Shown here in pieces: positions 42,600-55,800 of a DNA stretch of 64,000 nt. A program made the position numbers and the translations under genes. Source of the DNA: Impatiens glandulifera (lineage: Eukaryota; Streptophyta; Magnoliopsida; Ericales; Balsaminaceae); contig NC_061862.1 in the NCBI RefSeq assembly GCF_907164915.1, positions 64,234,228 through 64,298,227 on the forward strand, read 5' to 3'. The notes beneath the pieces were generated by a model. That model ran no database searches. It was not told the DNA's origin and saw only the letters and a list, made by a program, of their open reading frames with translations. Every line of letters begins with the position of its first letter. The stretch's first letter is position 1.

Positions 42600-43260
42600 A
42601 TGAACATTTCATTGCAGAAAATGTAAGTGGAGCTAGAGAGCTTCCAGGTGCTGCTCTATTTTGCCTGCCCTGGTCTCCAATAGATGTCACTTATGATTTA
42701 TTTTTTTATTAATTTGTCTATGCTGAAGTTTCTTATGTTTTTTTTTTCAAACTTTTAAACTGCTTTATCAGTGTTTAGGGACTACAAGGTGTACATGCAA
42801 AATATGAAAATATGATTGTGAAGATAGCTGAATCTTTGCTGCTCTCAAGGAATATCTTAATTACACTTATTTCACTGCAATCTTGGAGAACACTCGTACA
42901 ACGATTTTGAAGATTTGGCTGACATTCTGCTTTATATGTAGCAAGCTCTCGGTTGGCCTTTCTCCACTATTTCACCATGCTTTCTTTCTTGATGTTCAAT
43001 TGAAGTATCATTGTTCTGCTTTGTGCCTTAGAATAGAATAACTCATGACACAATGATCTTATGTAAGTTCATTTAATGATTGCAGCTCAGTGTGGGTGTG
43101 GATTTGGATGGAAAGAAAATGGAGCCCGAGAGCAATGTTTCCCTTCTTGCTCTCTTCAAAAAGAAAAAGGAGAAGCCAAGGTCTTAGCAGGGAAAGTAGC
43201 CGAACCCCCACTCCAGCAGCAACTAAACCTGCTCTCAATGTTTCCCAGAGGTATTAAATA
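42600..43260 (+). pseudogene. Unidentified exon-like segments
   Basis: After TTTCATTGCAG (42615) comes a short stretch with VSGARELPGAALFCLPWSP. After ATGATTGCAG (43085) an open stretch reads SVGVDLDGKKMEPESNVSLL or, in another frame, FLLSSKRKRRSQGLSRESSR and TPTPAATKPALNVSQR, with an AG|AGGTATT border near 43252. Composition is coding-like compared with the neighbourhood. I do not recognise the source gene. Confidence 0.3.
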
Positions 43261-44630
43261 ATCTTCTTCTTCAGAATAATTTATTTCATCTCTTTGAGTT
43301 TGATTAGTTAATTAATTGGATTTTTGTTTGGTGTTCTAACTAGGTTTCAACTCTACATCAATATACCCACAAACAAAACAAAAGAGATTCCCACAAGTAT
43401 GTAATTTCTTCCCTAAATTTTTCATTTATGTTTTCTCGAGTTTTTATCTATAATTTCATTTAATTATTTATCATTTAAGAAAACTGACATTATTTTTTTT
43501 TTGTCAATAATATATTTATCTCCACAAAATTAAGTCACAATTTATTTTTTTAAATGTCATACAATATATATATATATATAAAATATGTGAGATTCATTTT
43601 TTCATTTGTAGCATTAAATTTAATTTAATTACCAAAATATCCTTTATTATCTTTTTCATCAATTACCCTAAATTTGCACTTACATTGTCTAAAAAAGAAA
43701 TGGTTTTGTCTACTATTAAGCAAAAAAAAAAAACACACTAAAACCACAAATCTCTAATATAAAAAAACCCAAAAAATTCATATAAGGAAAATCAAATAAA
43801 TCAATTAATCTCTCCATCTTTATAGGGATTTTATAAATAATAATCTTCAAAAATTGTTATTCTTATTATCAACCTTAATTTACTTTTGTAACTTTGTCCA
43901 ATTTATCACATTCTTAATAATTCTTGAAGATTTGAGAATTAGGTTTCAGATGAGAAATAATACATAAATATTTAATTGTGTATAAATATGAAGTATAAAT
44001 ATTTTAATATTGCGTATAAATATGTGTATTTGATAATTGTGTTTCTTATGAAGAATAAGATTGAATAGAATTTTGACACATCATCTAATCTATTGGAGTT
44101 GATTTGATCTAAATGGTCACGTTTTAATATTTAAATTTTTTAACATTTTCTCTCCACCTATTAAATTTTTAAAAATATTATTTAAATTTATTTATATGTA
44201 AAATATTATATTAATTGTAGTCCCACAACAAATATATATTTATGATCTTGCTATTTTAATTTTTCAATAGCTTATGATTGTAGTAAAATCTAGTTTGATA
44301 TCTTTTAGTTTTTTCTTAAATATCTCGATTTTTGGATTCAGTTTTCCGCAAAGATATAAATTTCTTGTAGAGGTCCATTTCAGGACAAGCAAATGCCAAC
44401 TATCAAATGCCAACTATCGATATTTAGAAGCTCAATTGGTAAGATCTCTAATTTCAACTCTCATAGGGTTAGGGTTAGATCTCTAATTTCAAACTTGTTT
44501 TCAGGCTCAGTTATTTAGATTACAAATAAGAAGACGTTTACTTAATTGAAGAAAGTTTATTCTATGCTAATGAGGTTAGTCGACAATGTCAATCTATTAC
44601 ACTTTTAAAATTTATTATTGCATGTTACAT
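43261..44630. other. AT-rich DNA with a short leader-like repeat
   Basis: GGGTTAGATCTCTAATTTCAA near 44468 repeats the block of 35.7-36.0 kb. CAAATGCCAACTAT is duplicated in tandem at 44391. A 70-codon frame at 44274-44486 has no known features. Confidence 0.4.
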
Positions 44631-44639
44631 CCACCAAAA

Positions 44640-44858
44640 CTTTACAAATAGTTTATTTTAAATGACCAAAAACTAAATGCTGCCTTGATTGATTAAACAA
44701 CAATACATACTTAAAACAGAGGAAGATTTTATTTCCGTCTCTATTAAACAGAAGATAATAATATCTAATATTAACTAGACATTTAACTCTTATTAAGACA
44801 CCTATTAAACAAAAGATAATAATGTCTAATTTTTAATTAATTAATTTTATTTTCAACA
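44640..44858 (-). mobile_element. Copia 3' LTR remnant
   Basis: On the minus strand AAAGGAGTGTTGAAAAT follows the pol fragment and resembles a PPT plus the LTR start TGTTGAAAAT. An internal pair of (A/T)ATTATTATCTT(T/C)TGTTTAATA blocks occurs. The far end is not defined. Confidence 0.4.
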
Positions 44859-44879
44859 CTCCTTTGTAAAATTAATTTT

Positions 44880-45905
44880 TCTTCGTGATTTCAAACATAC
44901 TCCTCATTCTGTTGAAAACTTCCACTTCAAGAGGCTTCATAAAAATATATGTAATTTGATCAACATATTTCACATATTTAAGTTTGATTTATTTTTTCGT
45001 AATATTCTCTCGGATGAAGTGATATGGCGTATTGATGTGTTTACTTCGATCATGAAAAACATGATTCATTGCCAAAGCTTTAGTAGACTTGTTGTCGACA
45101 AAAATTGTGGTCGCTTCAGTCTTTTGACAAACCTATTTCCTAAAACATTATTCTTAGTCAAATTGCGTGACAAACGCATGTTGTCATCACGACATATTGA
45201 GCTTCACAAGATGATAGCGAGACTGTCGCTTGTTTTTTCGAACTCCATGAGATTGCATTAGACCTCATAAAAACACTATTTCAGTTGTTCTCTTCCGATC
45301 ATCTATATCTCTAGAAAAATAACTATCGAAATATCCAATATGTTGAAATTCCTTGAACGATGAATAAAACAATCCAAAATTAATCGTACCTTTCAAATAT
45401 CACAAAGTTCTTTTTATCGTTTTCATGAGTTCTGTCGTGGGCACCTCCATGTATCGACTAATAATTTCAACACTAAAAAGAATATACGTTCGAGTAAATG
45501 TCAAATACCTTAGACATCTAACGAGACTTTTGAACAATGTTGGATCTATATTTTCTCCCTTTCATACTTGCTCAATTTAGCTCCAACCTCTATAAGGGTA
45601 GCCACCGGTTTTCTATTCAACACATTGAATATATCTAGAATTTCCTTCACATATGCTTGTTGCCCAATAAAAATTTCATCATCCGATTGACGCACTTCTA
45701 ATCCGAGATAAAATGACATTAAGCCAATATCTTTCATCTCAAATTCTCGGGTTATATCATTTTGAAATCTTTAAAAAGACTCGGATTATTTTTAGTGAAA
45801 ATAAGATCATCCACGTAAAGGCAAACGAATAAACAATCTCCATTTTTATTCATTTTCACATAAGGTGCATATTCATGTGGACATCTTTCAATGATGTAAT
45901 GAATT
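44880..45905 (-). pseudogene. Copia pol fragment: end of RT to end of RNase H
   Basis: Minus-strand reading over several frames gives VCLYVDDLIFTKNNPS (RT YVDD box), MKDIGLMSFYLGLEVRQ, YVKEILDIFN, KPVAT with GAKLSKYE, TLFKSLVRCLRYLT, DDRR, VDNKSTKALAMN and HVFHDRSKHINTPYHFIREN, then a degenerate IFMKPLEVEVF end. This is the canonical order of the 3' half of copia pol. Many frameshifts and stops mark an old copy. It ends where the inverted repeat begins. Confidence 0.85.
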
Positions 45906-46089
45906 TTAGATGTTGAATAATAGAATGCATTGATTACATCATGAATTCATTACATTTGTAAATAACTAACTATACATAAAATGTAGCCTAATTGTTGGCT
46001 AAACACCTACAAAAAAGAGATGCAGCTAAATAACCTATCAAAATAAAACAAATAATAAAGAGCCATGGGATGATGATTCTCCTCGACCA

Positions 46090-46720
46090 TCAAATAATCA
46101 ATGCTCGGGAAGGTGATATGATCCACGGTCGCACCATCTGCCTCCCCTCCTCTAGATCCACGATCATTAATATCAACATCACCTGAGAGAACTTTTCCGT
46201 CGTCTCTCGTTCATTATTAGAATATCCGTGTTGAATGTGTGTAGCACCAAGTAAATCTAAATCTAACTTGGCGATAAAAGGAACTCGAAAGTGATATTTA
46301 CTAGATAGACTCATGTAGATTATTATATTGATAGCAGTTATGACTGCTAACAATATATATAAAAATAAACTACTGAAGGGTTTTTCAAGAGAGCTAGTGG
46401 TCGCAAACTTCGAGTAATCCGACATTGAAGCATATAGTCATTATTTGTCTTAAATATACCAGGGATATTGAATGTGTACCCATGTTTTTTAGGCAATCTT
46501 CGTGAAAAAATTCATTTGCCCAATTACTCCAATGGTATTGACGATGCCCACAAATACTAGTTGGGGAGTGATCTGAAACACATACATCCCTCCAGCTGCT
46601 CTATGTGCTAACAATGTACGTTAAACACCCTCCACTACGACTAACACCATCATTGATAAAAAAAAATGAATGTAAATTTGACCCCAATCCTACGAATGAG
46701 TGTGATGCGGATTTACAAAT
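46090..46720 (-). pseudogene. Transporter-like fragment in the left arm
   Basis: Minus-strand reading gives AAGGMYVFQITPQLVFVGIV, NTIGVIGQMNFFTK and, after stops, FLYILLAVITAINIIIYMSL. The pattern W/FQIPQ-x-x-LVG....IGQ-x-xFF and the terminal hydrophobic helix resemble the C-terminal part of NPF (NRT1/PTR) transporters. The resemblance is by eye and not certain. Several stops are present. Confidence 0.4.
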
Positions 46721-47269
46721 TGGTGAGCCTGTTGAAAAGATGAACAATAACTCGATCATAGAAGATGATCGATAGTGAAACCGTGATAACGAGAATGCTG
46801 TTCAGAATTAGAAGGAGAATCGAGAATGAAATTTAGTGCTGGTTCATCTTATGTACTTGAACCACGATGTAAACGTTGTTAATTAGTGTTGGGACAAAAA
46901 AAAGACTGTAGTCGGGAAAATATGAAAAAAACAATCTTTTAACTTCCTCCAATCACATAACATTGAAGAGATCGTGAACTTCTAGTCACGATGAACTCCT
47001 CACTAAGAGATCGAGAAAATTAAAAGATTGTTTCAGATTTTTTCTATTTTCCTGACTACCGTCTTCTTTTTTGTCCCAACACTGGTTAACAATATTTACA
47101 TCGTGGCTCAATTACATAAGATGAATCACTATCAAATTCCATTCTCGATTCTTCTTCTAATTCTGAACAACATTCGCGTTTCACAGTTTCATTATTGATC
47201 ATCTTCTATAATCGGGTTGTTGTTAATCTTTTCAGCAAGCTGACCGGTTTGCAAATCCGCATCACACTC

Positions 47270-47660
47270 CTTTGTAGGATTGAGGTCGGATTTGAATTCA
47301 TTTTTTTTATCGATGGTGGTGACAGTCATAGTGAAGGGTGTCTCACGTGCATTGTTAGCACATAGAGCAGTTAAAGGGATTTTTGTGTTTTGGCTCACTC
47401 CCCTATTTGATATTTGTGGGCATCGTCAATACCATTTGAGTAATTCGTCAAATGGATTTTTTTCACGAGGAATGCCCGGAAAGCATGTGTACACATTCGA
47501 TATCCCTTGTATATTTAAGTCAACCAATGACTCTATGTTTGAATGTCGAATTACTCGAAGCTTGCAACCATTGACTCTCTGAAAAACTCTCTACGTAGTT
47601 GTTTATTTTTATATATTATTAGTCGTCATAACTATTATCAATATAATAATCTACGGGGGT
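47270..47660 (+). pseudogene. Transporter-like fragment in the right arm
   Basis: The mirror copy on the plus strand reads KGIFVFWLTP and, in a second frame, RQMDFFHEECPESM, where NPF proteins have a QxEFFYxxxPxSM motif. Then a weak hydrophobic stretch. The fragment is frameshifted relative to the left arm. Confidence 0.4.
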
Positions 47661-48378
47661 CTGTTTAGTAAATATCACCCTCGAGTTTCTCTTATCGCCG
47701 AGTTAGATTTATCTAGTGCTACACGCATTTAGTACGGATATTTTGATAATGAACGGGGGACGACGTAAGAGTTGTCAGATGATGTTGATATTAATTATCT
47801 AGATCCGAAGGAGGAGAGGCAGATGGTGTGACCGTGGATCATATCACCTTCCTGAGCACGAATTATTTGGTGATCGAAGAGGTTCATCATCCCATGACTC
47901 TTTTTATTATTTATTTTATTTTGATAGGTTATGTAGCTACGTCTTTTTTTTATAGGTGTTTAGTTATGCTACATTTTATGTATAGTTAGTTATCTATAAA
48001 TATAATGAATTCATGATTATAATGAATTCATTATGTAATTATTGCATTCTATTGTCCAATATTTAGAATTCAAACAAGTTTTATCATTCAAATATAACTC
48101 TACATGCATATTTATGATTCCCACTGATCAGCACTTACTACATGCATATCTGTATGATCTTCACCACAAAGTAAATTGGAAGAGTGTGTGAGACTAAAAA
48201 CCTAAACAAACAGAGAGAGTTAGAGTTTGTAATCCATATTATAACTCTATTCAAATAATTAACTTATTTTTTAGTCAAACAAAATCTTAGTTTAAAACTC
48301 ATTAAAATATTAAAATGTTATTCGAATTAGATCTTAATTTAAATTGTGATAAATTAAAATATAAATTTGGAAACATAC

Positions 48379-48747
48379 TTTAATTGTAATCACGAATCTT
48401 CTCTTTTATTAGAATGAAAATGTTCTTTTATCGTTTCTTAGAATTTCTTTAGATGGAATGGTTTTTTCAATTTAATGAATACGTTAATTGTTTTCTCTCT
48501 TTTGATGGGCATGCAAAGGAGAAATTACCGTACTTCAAATAATGATCATTACCGTTACAAAATAACTAACATAATCCCTTTCATAAAATTAGAAATATCA
48601 CTTAAGTATGTTCATTTTATATTAATGACAAATACACTTATAAAACATAAACTTAATTTCACATTAGATCCTATTATTTTGGTTTATATTAAATATGATA
48701 TTTCCATAATTATTTATTATACTAGTGATTTTATAAATTCTAACAAT
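48379..48747 (-). repeat. Direct repeat/possible LTR, left copy
   Basis: Shares blocks with 51185-51565: TACGTTAATTGTTTTCTCTC, TTACAAAATAAC, ACTTAATTTCACATTA and TTATATTAAATATGATATTT. At its right border the minus strand reads GTCCGTGGGAGATTGTTAGA, which looks like a copia PPT followed by an LTR start. A decayed minus-strand LTR element of about 3.2 kb (to 51565) is plausible. Confidence 0.55.
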
Positions 48748-48769
48748 CTCCCACGGACATGTATGTAAA

Positions 48770-49757
48770 AAAAGAAATCTATCTTTTCATAGATTAATTA
48801 TTTACATCAGATGAATTAATTATTCACATAAATAAAACTTTGTAATTATTAATTGTTTATCCTTGTAAATATATTTATGCAATTCCGTCAATTAATTATA
48901 TGATTTTGTGCCAAATAATATAATCAAATAAATTACACAATATTATCATTCATTTTTTTTTATTAATTTTAACAAAATTGCCACTTAATTATTATTTGTA
49001 TTAATTAATATAATCCAAATAATGAACAATAATATTGTTATTGAATTTAAATGTTATATTATTATATATAACTTAAATCAATAATATATAGTTTATTGAA
49101 GAAGAATGTAATTTTATTTTAAATTAATAACATTTAGTTTATTTTATTAAAAAAATAAAATTATACATTAGTTAAATCATAATTCTTGAATTTAAAATCT
49201 GTAATGTTCTCATATTAATTAAATAATAAATCTTCAAACTTTATTTGACCAAATTTCAAATATTCTTATAGCCGAAAGTTAAATTTTCCTTTTATATCCA
49301 CTTTAATCTTTATATAAAAAGTATAATTTAATTTTTCATTAATTTATTAGTGATCATTAAAGTCAAACTGAGAATTCCTTCTAGAATTAACCAGAGAATT
49401 TAAATATCCATAAATTTAGAATATTAATGATAACATTATAAATTTTTATATTCCATATTAATTATTGATATTATCAAAAAATTAATATATCTATATATTC
49501 CGAAAAAACATTTTATAAAATTATTTAAATTCATCCATAGAAAAAATTCAAATATATGAATCTTAACTTAATGATAAATTAAATAGTGATAATTCAAATA
49601 TCTATTAATTTAATAACATCATAAAATTTAATCTTAATTCAAAATATATGAATTATATATTTCTGATTAAAAATTTCAAATCTAAAATATATATATTCAA
49701 ATTATCAAAATTAATATATATTTATAATATTATGGTTTGAAATTATCAAAACTAATA
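48770..49757. other. AT-rich DNA between direct repeat and pogo-like element
   Basis: Extremely AT-rich with no retroelement domain recognised. Confidence 0.4.
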
Positions 49758-49759
49758 TA

Positions 49760-51123
49760 CAGTAAACTCTAGATAAAATAATATTTGATAAAATTATTAC
49801 CTCAATAAAGTAATAAATTATTACCGTCCCGACCCGGGCCGAATAGTTAAAGTAATAATTTTGATAAATTTATTAAGTAATATAACTTTTTGACGTATAT
49901 AGGTTCTAACTGATATAAAATAATAATATATACTATTTTTTAATAAATCAGAATGCCTTAGTGAAATATGAGTGCACCGTTGTCTGTTTTGTATGAAAAT
50001 TTATATCTGATTGAATTACATTCCTCATTTTTTGAAAATTTTTATGAAGTTGTAGAGTGCTTCTATCATATTGTAGGAAAAAATTACTAAGTTTCATTGC
50101 TGCTCTAATTGATTCTTTGCGAGAAACAGGCTCCAAAATACGACTATCATTTTCATTGTCTTCAACTTTATTGTTTTCTCTAAGGCTCTCAATGATTTCT
50201 TCATCAGTTAAAATCTCGGTCGTGTATTTTTCACCCGGATTATCCAAAAGTTTATCCACATTTATTGCGTTACGATAGTATAACTCCTTTATTATTGACC
50301 TTAATTCCCTAATGTCTTCTTCTTTTAAAGGCTATGAAACCACATTTTCTACCGAACGAAGTTTGCAATGTTGAAAGCAATTTATAATTGTGGTATTCTT
50401 AACACCATTCATCAAAGTTGAGATAGCAATGTTGATTGCATCTAAAACATTGACATACTCTGGATTTGTTTCTCTAGCCTCAAACCCCTCTAAAATAAAA
50501 CAACAAAATTTGCGATGATAATGCATCTCAAATTCTCTTATAATTCCTGCATCACATGTCGTTTGACTAATCTGGATGTTAAAATTTTCAGAAACCCATT
50601 TTTTAGCTATTTTTAAGACGAAGCTGGATTCTCGCTTTTATACTCGCACAATGCTTTTAGTATTTTAAATGTCTTGGTTGTATGCTTCACCCATTTGAGA
50701 TGGAAAGCCATTAGAGATTAATACAACAAGAAAGAAGAGAGTAGTATAAGATTGATTAAAGAAGAAGAGAAGAAAAAAGATAAAAAAGTAGTAGAAGATT
50801 GTGTACTTTATTTATATTTGAAGATGAATATTTTGAGATGAAAAAATCATCTTACAACATAGGATATTACACTATTTACAGTAAATATTAAATGACTTTG
50901 AGAATAGAAAATGTTTTATAATTGATTATATTTTAACAACTTATACAATAAATATACCTCACTATATAGAGTTTGAATTTTAAAATTCAACAACATTCAA
51001 TAAAATCATATTTTATTATTATACATGTAAAGTAATAAATTATTACTTTATCGATTAAATAATATTTCGATAATATAATATTTTTAGCTGACTCAACATT
51101 ATTACTTTATAGAGAGTCTAATG
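49760..51123 (-). mobile_element. Pogo/Emigrant-like element, 1364 bp
   Basis: The left end CAGTAAACTCTAGATAAAAT and the right end (read inward) CATTAGACTCTCTATAAAGT are inverted. Subterminal TAATAAATTATTAC blocks lie in both ends. TA flanks both sides (49758-49759, 51124-51125) as for Tc1/mariner elements. Emigrant/pogo-like TIRs of plants have the CAGTAAAACCTCTATAAATT form. It contains a transposase remnant on the minus strand. Confidence 0.7.
49948..50720 (-). pseudogene. Pogo/Tigger-type transposase remnant
   Basis: Minus-strand frames give AFHLKWVKHTTKTFKILKAL, then NVLDAINIAISTLMNGVKNT and TIINCFQHCKL. This matches the Tigger pattern DAI-x-x-I-x-x-AW-x-x-V-x-x-x-T-I-x-NCFR-x-C at the transposase C terminus. 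An acidic tail (LTDEEIIESLRENNKVED) and a helical end follow. The DNA-binding and most of the DDE domain are missing, so it is inactive. Confidence 0.6.
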
Positions 51124-51184
51124 TATATGCCCAATAATATGATTTGAAATTATTATAAATTCATACATATATATCTACACTTAC

Positions 51185-51565
51185 CTTAATTGTAATTATG
51201 AATCTTATCTTTCTTTAGAATTAAAATGTTCTCTTATCTTCTCTTTCCTTAAGCTTTCCTTAGATTGAATAGTTCATCCAATTTGATGACTACGTTAATT
51301 GTTTTCTCTCTCTGTTGATAAGACTCAAAGGAGAAATGACTGTACTGTTACAAAATAACCCAACATTAGTTATTATAGTTTGGTCATTTTTAATTTAGCA
51401 CCTTTATGAAATTAGAAATGACATTTATGTATCCATACTTTATATTCATGACAATTACATCCATAAGTCATACACTTAATTTCACATTAAATCACATTAT
51501 TTTAACTTATATTAAATATGATATTTATATAATTATTTATTATATTAGTGACATTATAAATTCCA
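51185..51565 (-). repeat. Direct repeat/possible LTR, right copy
   Basis: Second copy of 48379-48747 in the same orientation, with a ~45-bp insertion containing TTAGTTATTATAGTTTGGTC. No primer-binding site is recognisable on its left side. Confidence 0.5.
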
Positions 51566-51569
51566 ATCT

Positions 51570-52800
51570 AAAATCCTTTAATTAATGAACATTAAAATTT
51601 TACATGTATATAGTACAATTGACTTTTAGGCTTTCATTGATCTGTCTAGTCTCATTTCTTTATAGGCTATTTCACTTAACTTGGGAATAAATAGTCATTT
51701 ACATCCCAAATTTTCACTTATTTATCCATACCGTCTCCAAGTTATTGTACGTATTAAGCTATTTTGGTCCTTTAGATCCCAAATAAGCAAGAATTAAAAA
51801 TGAGAATTAAAAAAAATCCTGAACGGTTGAAAATATTTCTTATTTTAAAGAGAGATGGGTCACATGATCACATGCTCATAACCCTTTTTTCTTTTCAAAA
51901 TGTGATTTATTCTTTTAAAAACAAACGAGTCTAAATTTCCAAAACTAAGGGTGATGGAGCGGGGATGACACACTTTATTATCACGCCGAGCAGGTTTGAT
52001 ATTGAGTTAATTATTATATATTAATAATTTAATTCAAATAGTATTAAAAAACCATTTATTCAATCAAAATATAAAATATGAACGAATCTGACTCAATTTA
52101 CTACTATCAAATATTCAACTATTCATCCCTCTAAAATGTATTAATTATCTATCTTGGAATTTTATTATGTTAGTCCATAAAAAACAAAATAAAATCTTGA
52201 TCAGGTAAGTCTGTTAAATGATTAAAAAATGATAATTATATGTAGTATACAAAAGAATACCCACAATCCCAAGGGCCTGACACTGACATGAATAACCCAC
52301 AATCAAGACCATATCATAAGGAATTCAGTCTTTACAGCCTACCAAGATCAGCAAATTACTATATCTGGTAGCAGAAATTCCAACAAACTCAAATTACAGT
52401 TTCCAACAATCAAATAAGAATAAGAAGTAGGAAAGTATAGTAAGTAGCATATCATAAGGAACATAAGCAGAATAATTAGTATATCATAAGTAGAGTAAAT
52501 AGAACAAATAGAAGTCAGCAACTGCTTCCAAAAAGAAGAATCATAAATCTTTTCCTGGTTACCATTTCCGGCATCCATTAAGATGGCCTCAAATTGTCTT
52601 CCAATTGAACAAAGACCCTGAATCATTATATCATAAGGAACATGAGTACTGGTCTTGTGCCAAAATCATTCAAAAACAAGTTGTAAATAAGAAGCTTTTT
52701 TGGCAACCCTTCATAATATTACACAAACAAACAATTTATGCTCATAATTAATGTTCAATAAAAACATAAAAGTTATTCAAATGATGGAGATAAATACCTT
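51570..52800. other. Intergenic DNA, no gene recognised
   Basis: ATCATAAG(G/T) words recur near 52310-52640 (such as ATATCATAAGGAACATAAG). A 92-codon minus frame (52348-52626) has no known domain and may be the tail region of the CACTA element that follows. Confidence 0.35.
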
Positions 52801-52809
52801 GAAAAACAA

Positions 52810-55800
52810 TCAGGATTCATTATTGTCATCTCCATTGTCTTCACTCAAATCTTTGTTATCAATATACTGCAATTCTTCATTTACATTAGTATCAAACTCA
52901 TCAATTGCATCATCATCATAAGTACCATCATGATCACACAATTCTGTAATTTCATAAATTGGGATCTTAAATACCAATTCCGTCATTTCATCTTGTTGAT
53001 ATATTTTATCGCTCCAACATTTCTCAACTTTTGTTTTAGCCTTTGTTTTGCAATCAGCCAACCATTCTGTGTTGTCTTTCTTATTACTCGGATAAGGAGT
53101 GTAATACACTTGAATGGCTTGTTGTGCTAACACAAATGGTTCATATTTATTATATGGTTCATTGGGATTTATATCAACTAGCTTATATTTTTTATGAACA
53201 TTGACACCTCTAATGGGATAAAATCATTAACATTTAAATAGCACTATCCGGAGATATGAACCTGGATACTCTAATTTAATAATTTCATCTAAAAATCCAT
53301 AATAAGCATGATCAACATTGACACATACTCCACTGTTCATTGTAGATTTATTTGATCCATATTTTCGAGTGTTCCAAACAAATCCATTAATGAAATATAT
53401 ATGCCTACTCATAGATGGGATTTTGGGCATCCATGCAAGGTTATAAAGCAACCCTTTTCGGCCACAAGAATAGGACACCTAAAATCTTAAATTATATATT
53501 GAATGGTTTTTAATATATACAAATTTATTAACAATGAAAACGTAATTTTAAATTCTTACATGGGTAGAAAAATATTTTGCAAAATCATCACCAACATCGA
53601 GAGAATTACAATATACCCTATAAATCATAAGTTTATAATATGTTATATCATGTATATTTATAGAAGTAGTAATAATTATTAAAATATAACGAACTTACTT
53701 ATAGTACAGATCTACTTTGGGACAATTGAATAGAACATACAGATGTGCGGCTCGAAGTTCTTCATCGTTCAAATGTCTAGGCGTCAAACTACTACTTGGG
53801 CGTGTTCAAGGTAATTGAATATAGAATGTGGAGGAATAGATATATTAATTGCACCTTCTATATTTCTTTGTGGTCTTTTCCTTTTTGATTGCACATGTGG
53901 TTCAAAAAAATGTGATGCAAATGTGGACATTTCTTCAACAATATAAGAGTTGCATATAGATACTTCCACTTTTACTTTATTTTTCACTTTCTTCTTTAAA
54001 TGATTTAAGAACCTAAAAAAACTCCATATTATTAACCAATCATAAATAATATATAACTTAAATATAATATATAGTGTACATTTCAAATGGATACATCCAT
54101 CTATAATGAACGAGACCTCCAACTTTGGCTTCATAAGGAAGATGCACCAAAATATGCTCCATTGAGTCAAAGAAAGATGAAAGAAATATTCTTTCTAGAT
54201 TACAAAGAATCACTGGAATATTAGTTTCTAATCTTTCAATATTTGAGATACTCAACGTTGTAGAGCAAAGTTTATGAAAAAAATTACTCAAATATGTTAA
54301 CGTACCCCACACATAATTCGGCAGTAATTTCTTCAAAACAATTGGAATCAATTGTTCCATGAAGATATGACAATCATGGATCTTCAGCCACTTCAACTTG
54401 CATTCACTTAAATCAATACATCTTACAATGTTTGACACATAACCATCCGGAAATTTCAGACTTTTAAGCCATTCAAGCACTATTCGATTTTCTTCTTTGG
54501 TTAATGTGTAAATAGAATTAGGCTTTGGGTCATTGCTATCAGGATGCACATGTAATGTGGGACGATTGCAAAGAAGAAAAATTGTCTGAACTGATGTTAT
54601 TCTGATAAAAATTGTCTATGACAATCAAAGTAACAATGCTTCATACCAAACTTAAGTCTGAAGGATTTTTATTTTTTCATACAAATTGGACATCCATCAA
54701 TTCCGGCAGTACTTAAACTAGATAGTATTGCATAAGCTATAAAATCATTAATGTTCCATAAAAGAGTCATTTTCATATTGAATGTTTGTCCACTTGATAT
54801 GTCAATTGTTGAAACACCTTCAACCCATAATTGTTTTATCTCTTCTATTAATGGTTACATATAAATATCAATAATTTTCTTTGGATTTTCTGGACCGGGC
54901 ACAATTAAAGAAAGAAATAGGTATGGTGTTTTCATACACATATCTAGTGGAAGATTGTATGGAGTCACAATCACTGAGCAACAAGAATATTTTTTCTAGA
55001 CATACCAAAAGGTGCAAATCCATCGGCGCACAATCCTAAACGAATATTACGATTCTCTGCTGCAAATTCTTGATATGAACGATCAAATGATTTTCATGCT
55101 TCTCCATCTGAAGGATGACACATCACATCATTTTCAATATCATGTCATGCATGCCATGTCATATGTTCTGTTCTCACATGTGCTGCATAAAATCTCTACA
55201 ATCTTGGTGTTAAAGACAAATATATTAATTGTTTACAAAGCTTTTTTCCTTTTTAATTTTCCATCATTTTGCTCGTATCTTGGTTGTAAGCAAAACTTAC
55301 AATGTTCCGATATATTCTCATCTTTCCTGAAAAGCATACACACTTTATTGCACGCATCAATCTTTACAACCGGTAAACCTAAATCTTTAACCAATTTCTT
55401 CACATTATAATAATTTGTAGTCAAGTTGTTGTCATGTGCCATTAGGTCGCACATTAAATTGATAATATCATCCATTGAGCTTTCAGATAAATTATGATTA
55501 GATTTGAGGCTGATAAGTCTCACAATTATTGATAATTGTGTTTCACTTGGGTGACCTTGCCAAATTGCAACATTTAACATTTCTCAAAATTTGTCTACTT
55601 CAACAAGATCAACTAAAGGAACGTGTAAGGAAGAACTTTCATTTTCATTTTGTATCGGCGGATCACAACTAACAGTAGCATTGAAGATCATTTTACAAAA
55701 CAAATTAGTGTCATCAACACTAAATTTTGGTTCAACATTAACTTGTCTACCCGAAAATTGCACAAAATAAGTTGGTGGTTCACCATGACATACCCATGTA

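Larger units (their letters stand above)
45899..48072. repeat. 2.2-kb inverted repeat with ~1.04-kb arms
   Basis: The left arm (45899-46940) and right arm (47013-48072) are reverse complements, with roughly 80-85% identity by eye, around a spacer of about 70 bp. Matching blocks include GGTGATATGATCCACGGTC on the left with GACCGTGGATCATATCACC on the right, TGACGATGCCCACAAATA with TATTTGTGGGCATCGTCA, and ACATAAAATGTAGC with GCTACATTTTATGT. Transcription from either side would give a hairpin RNA of about 1 kb. Both arms carry the same gene-like sequence. Confidence 0.92.
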
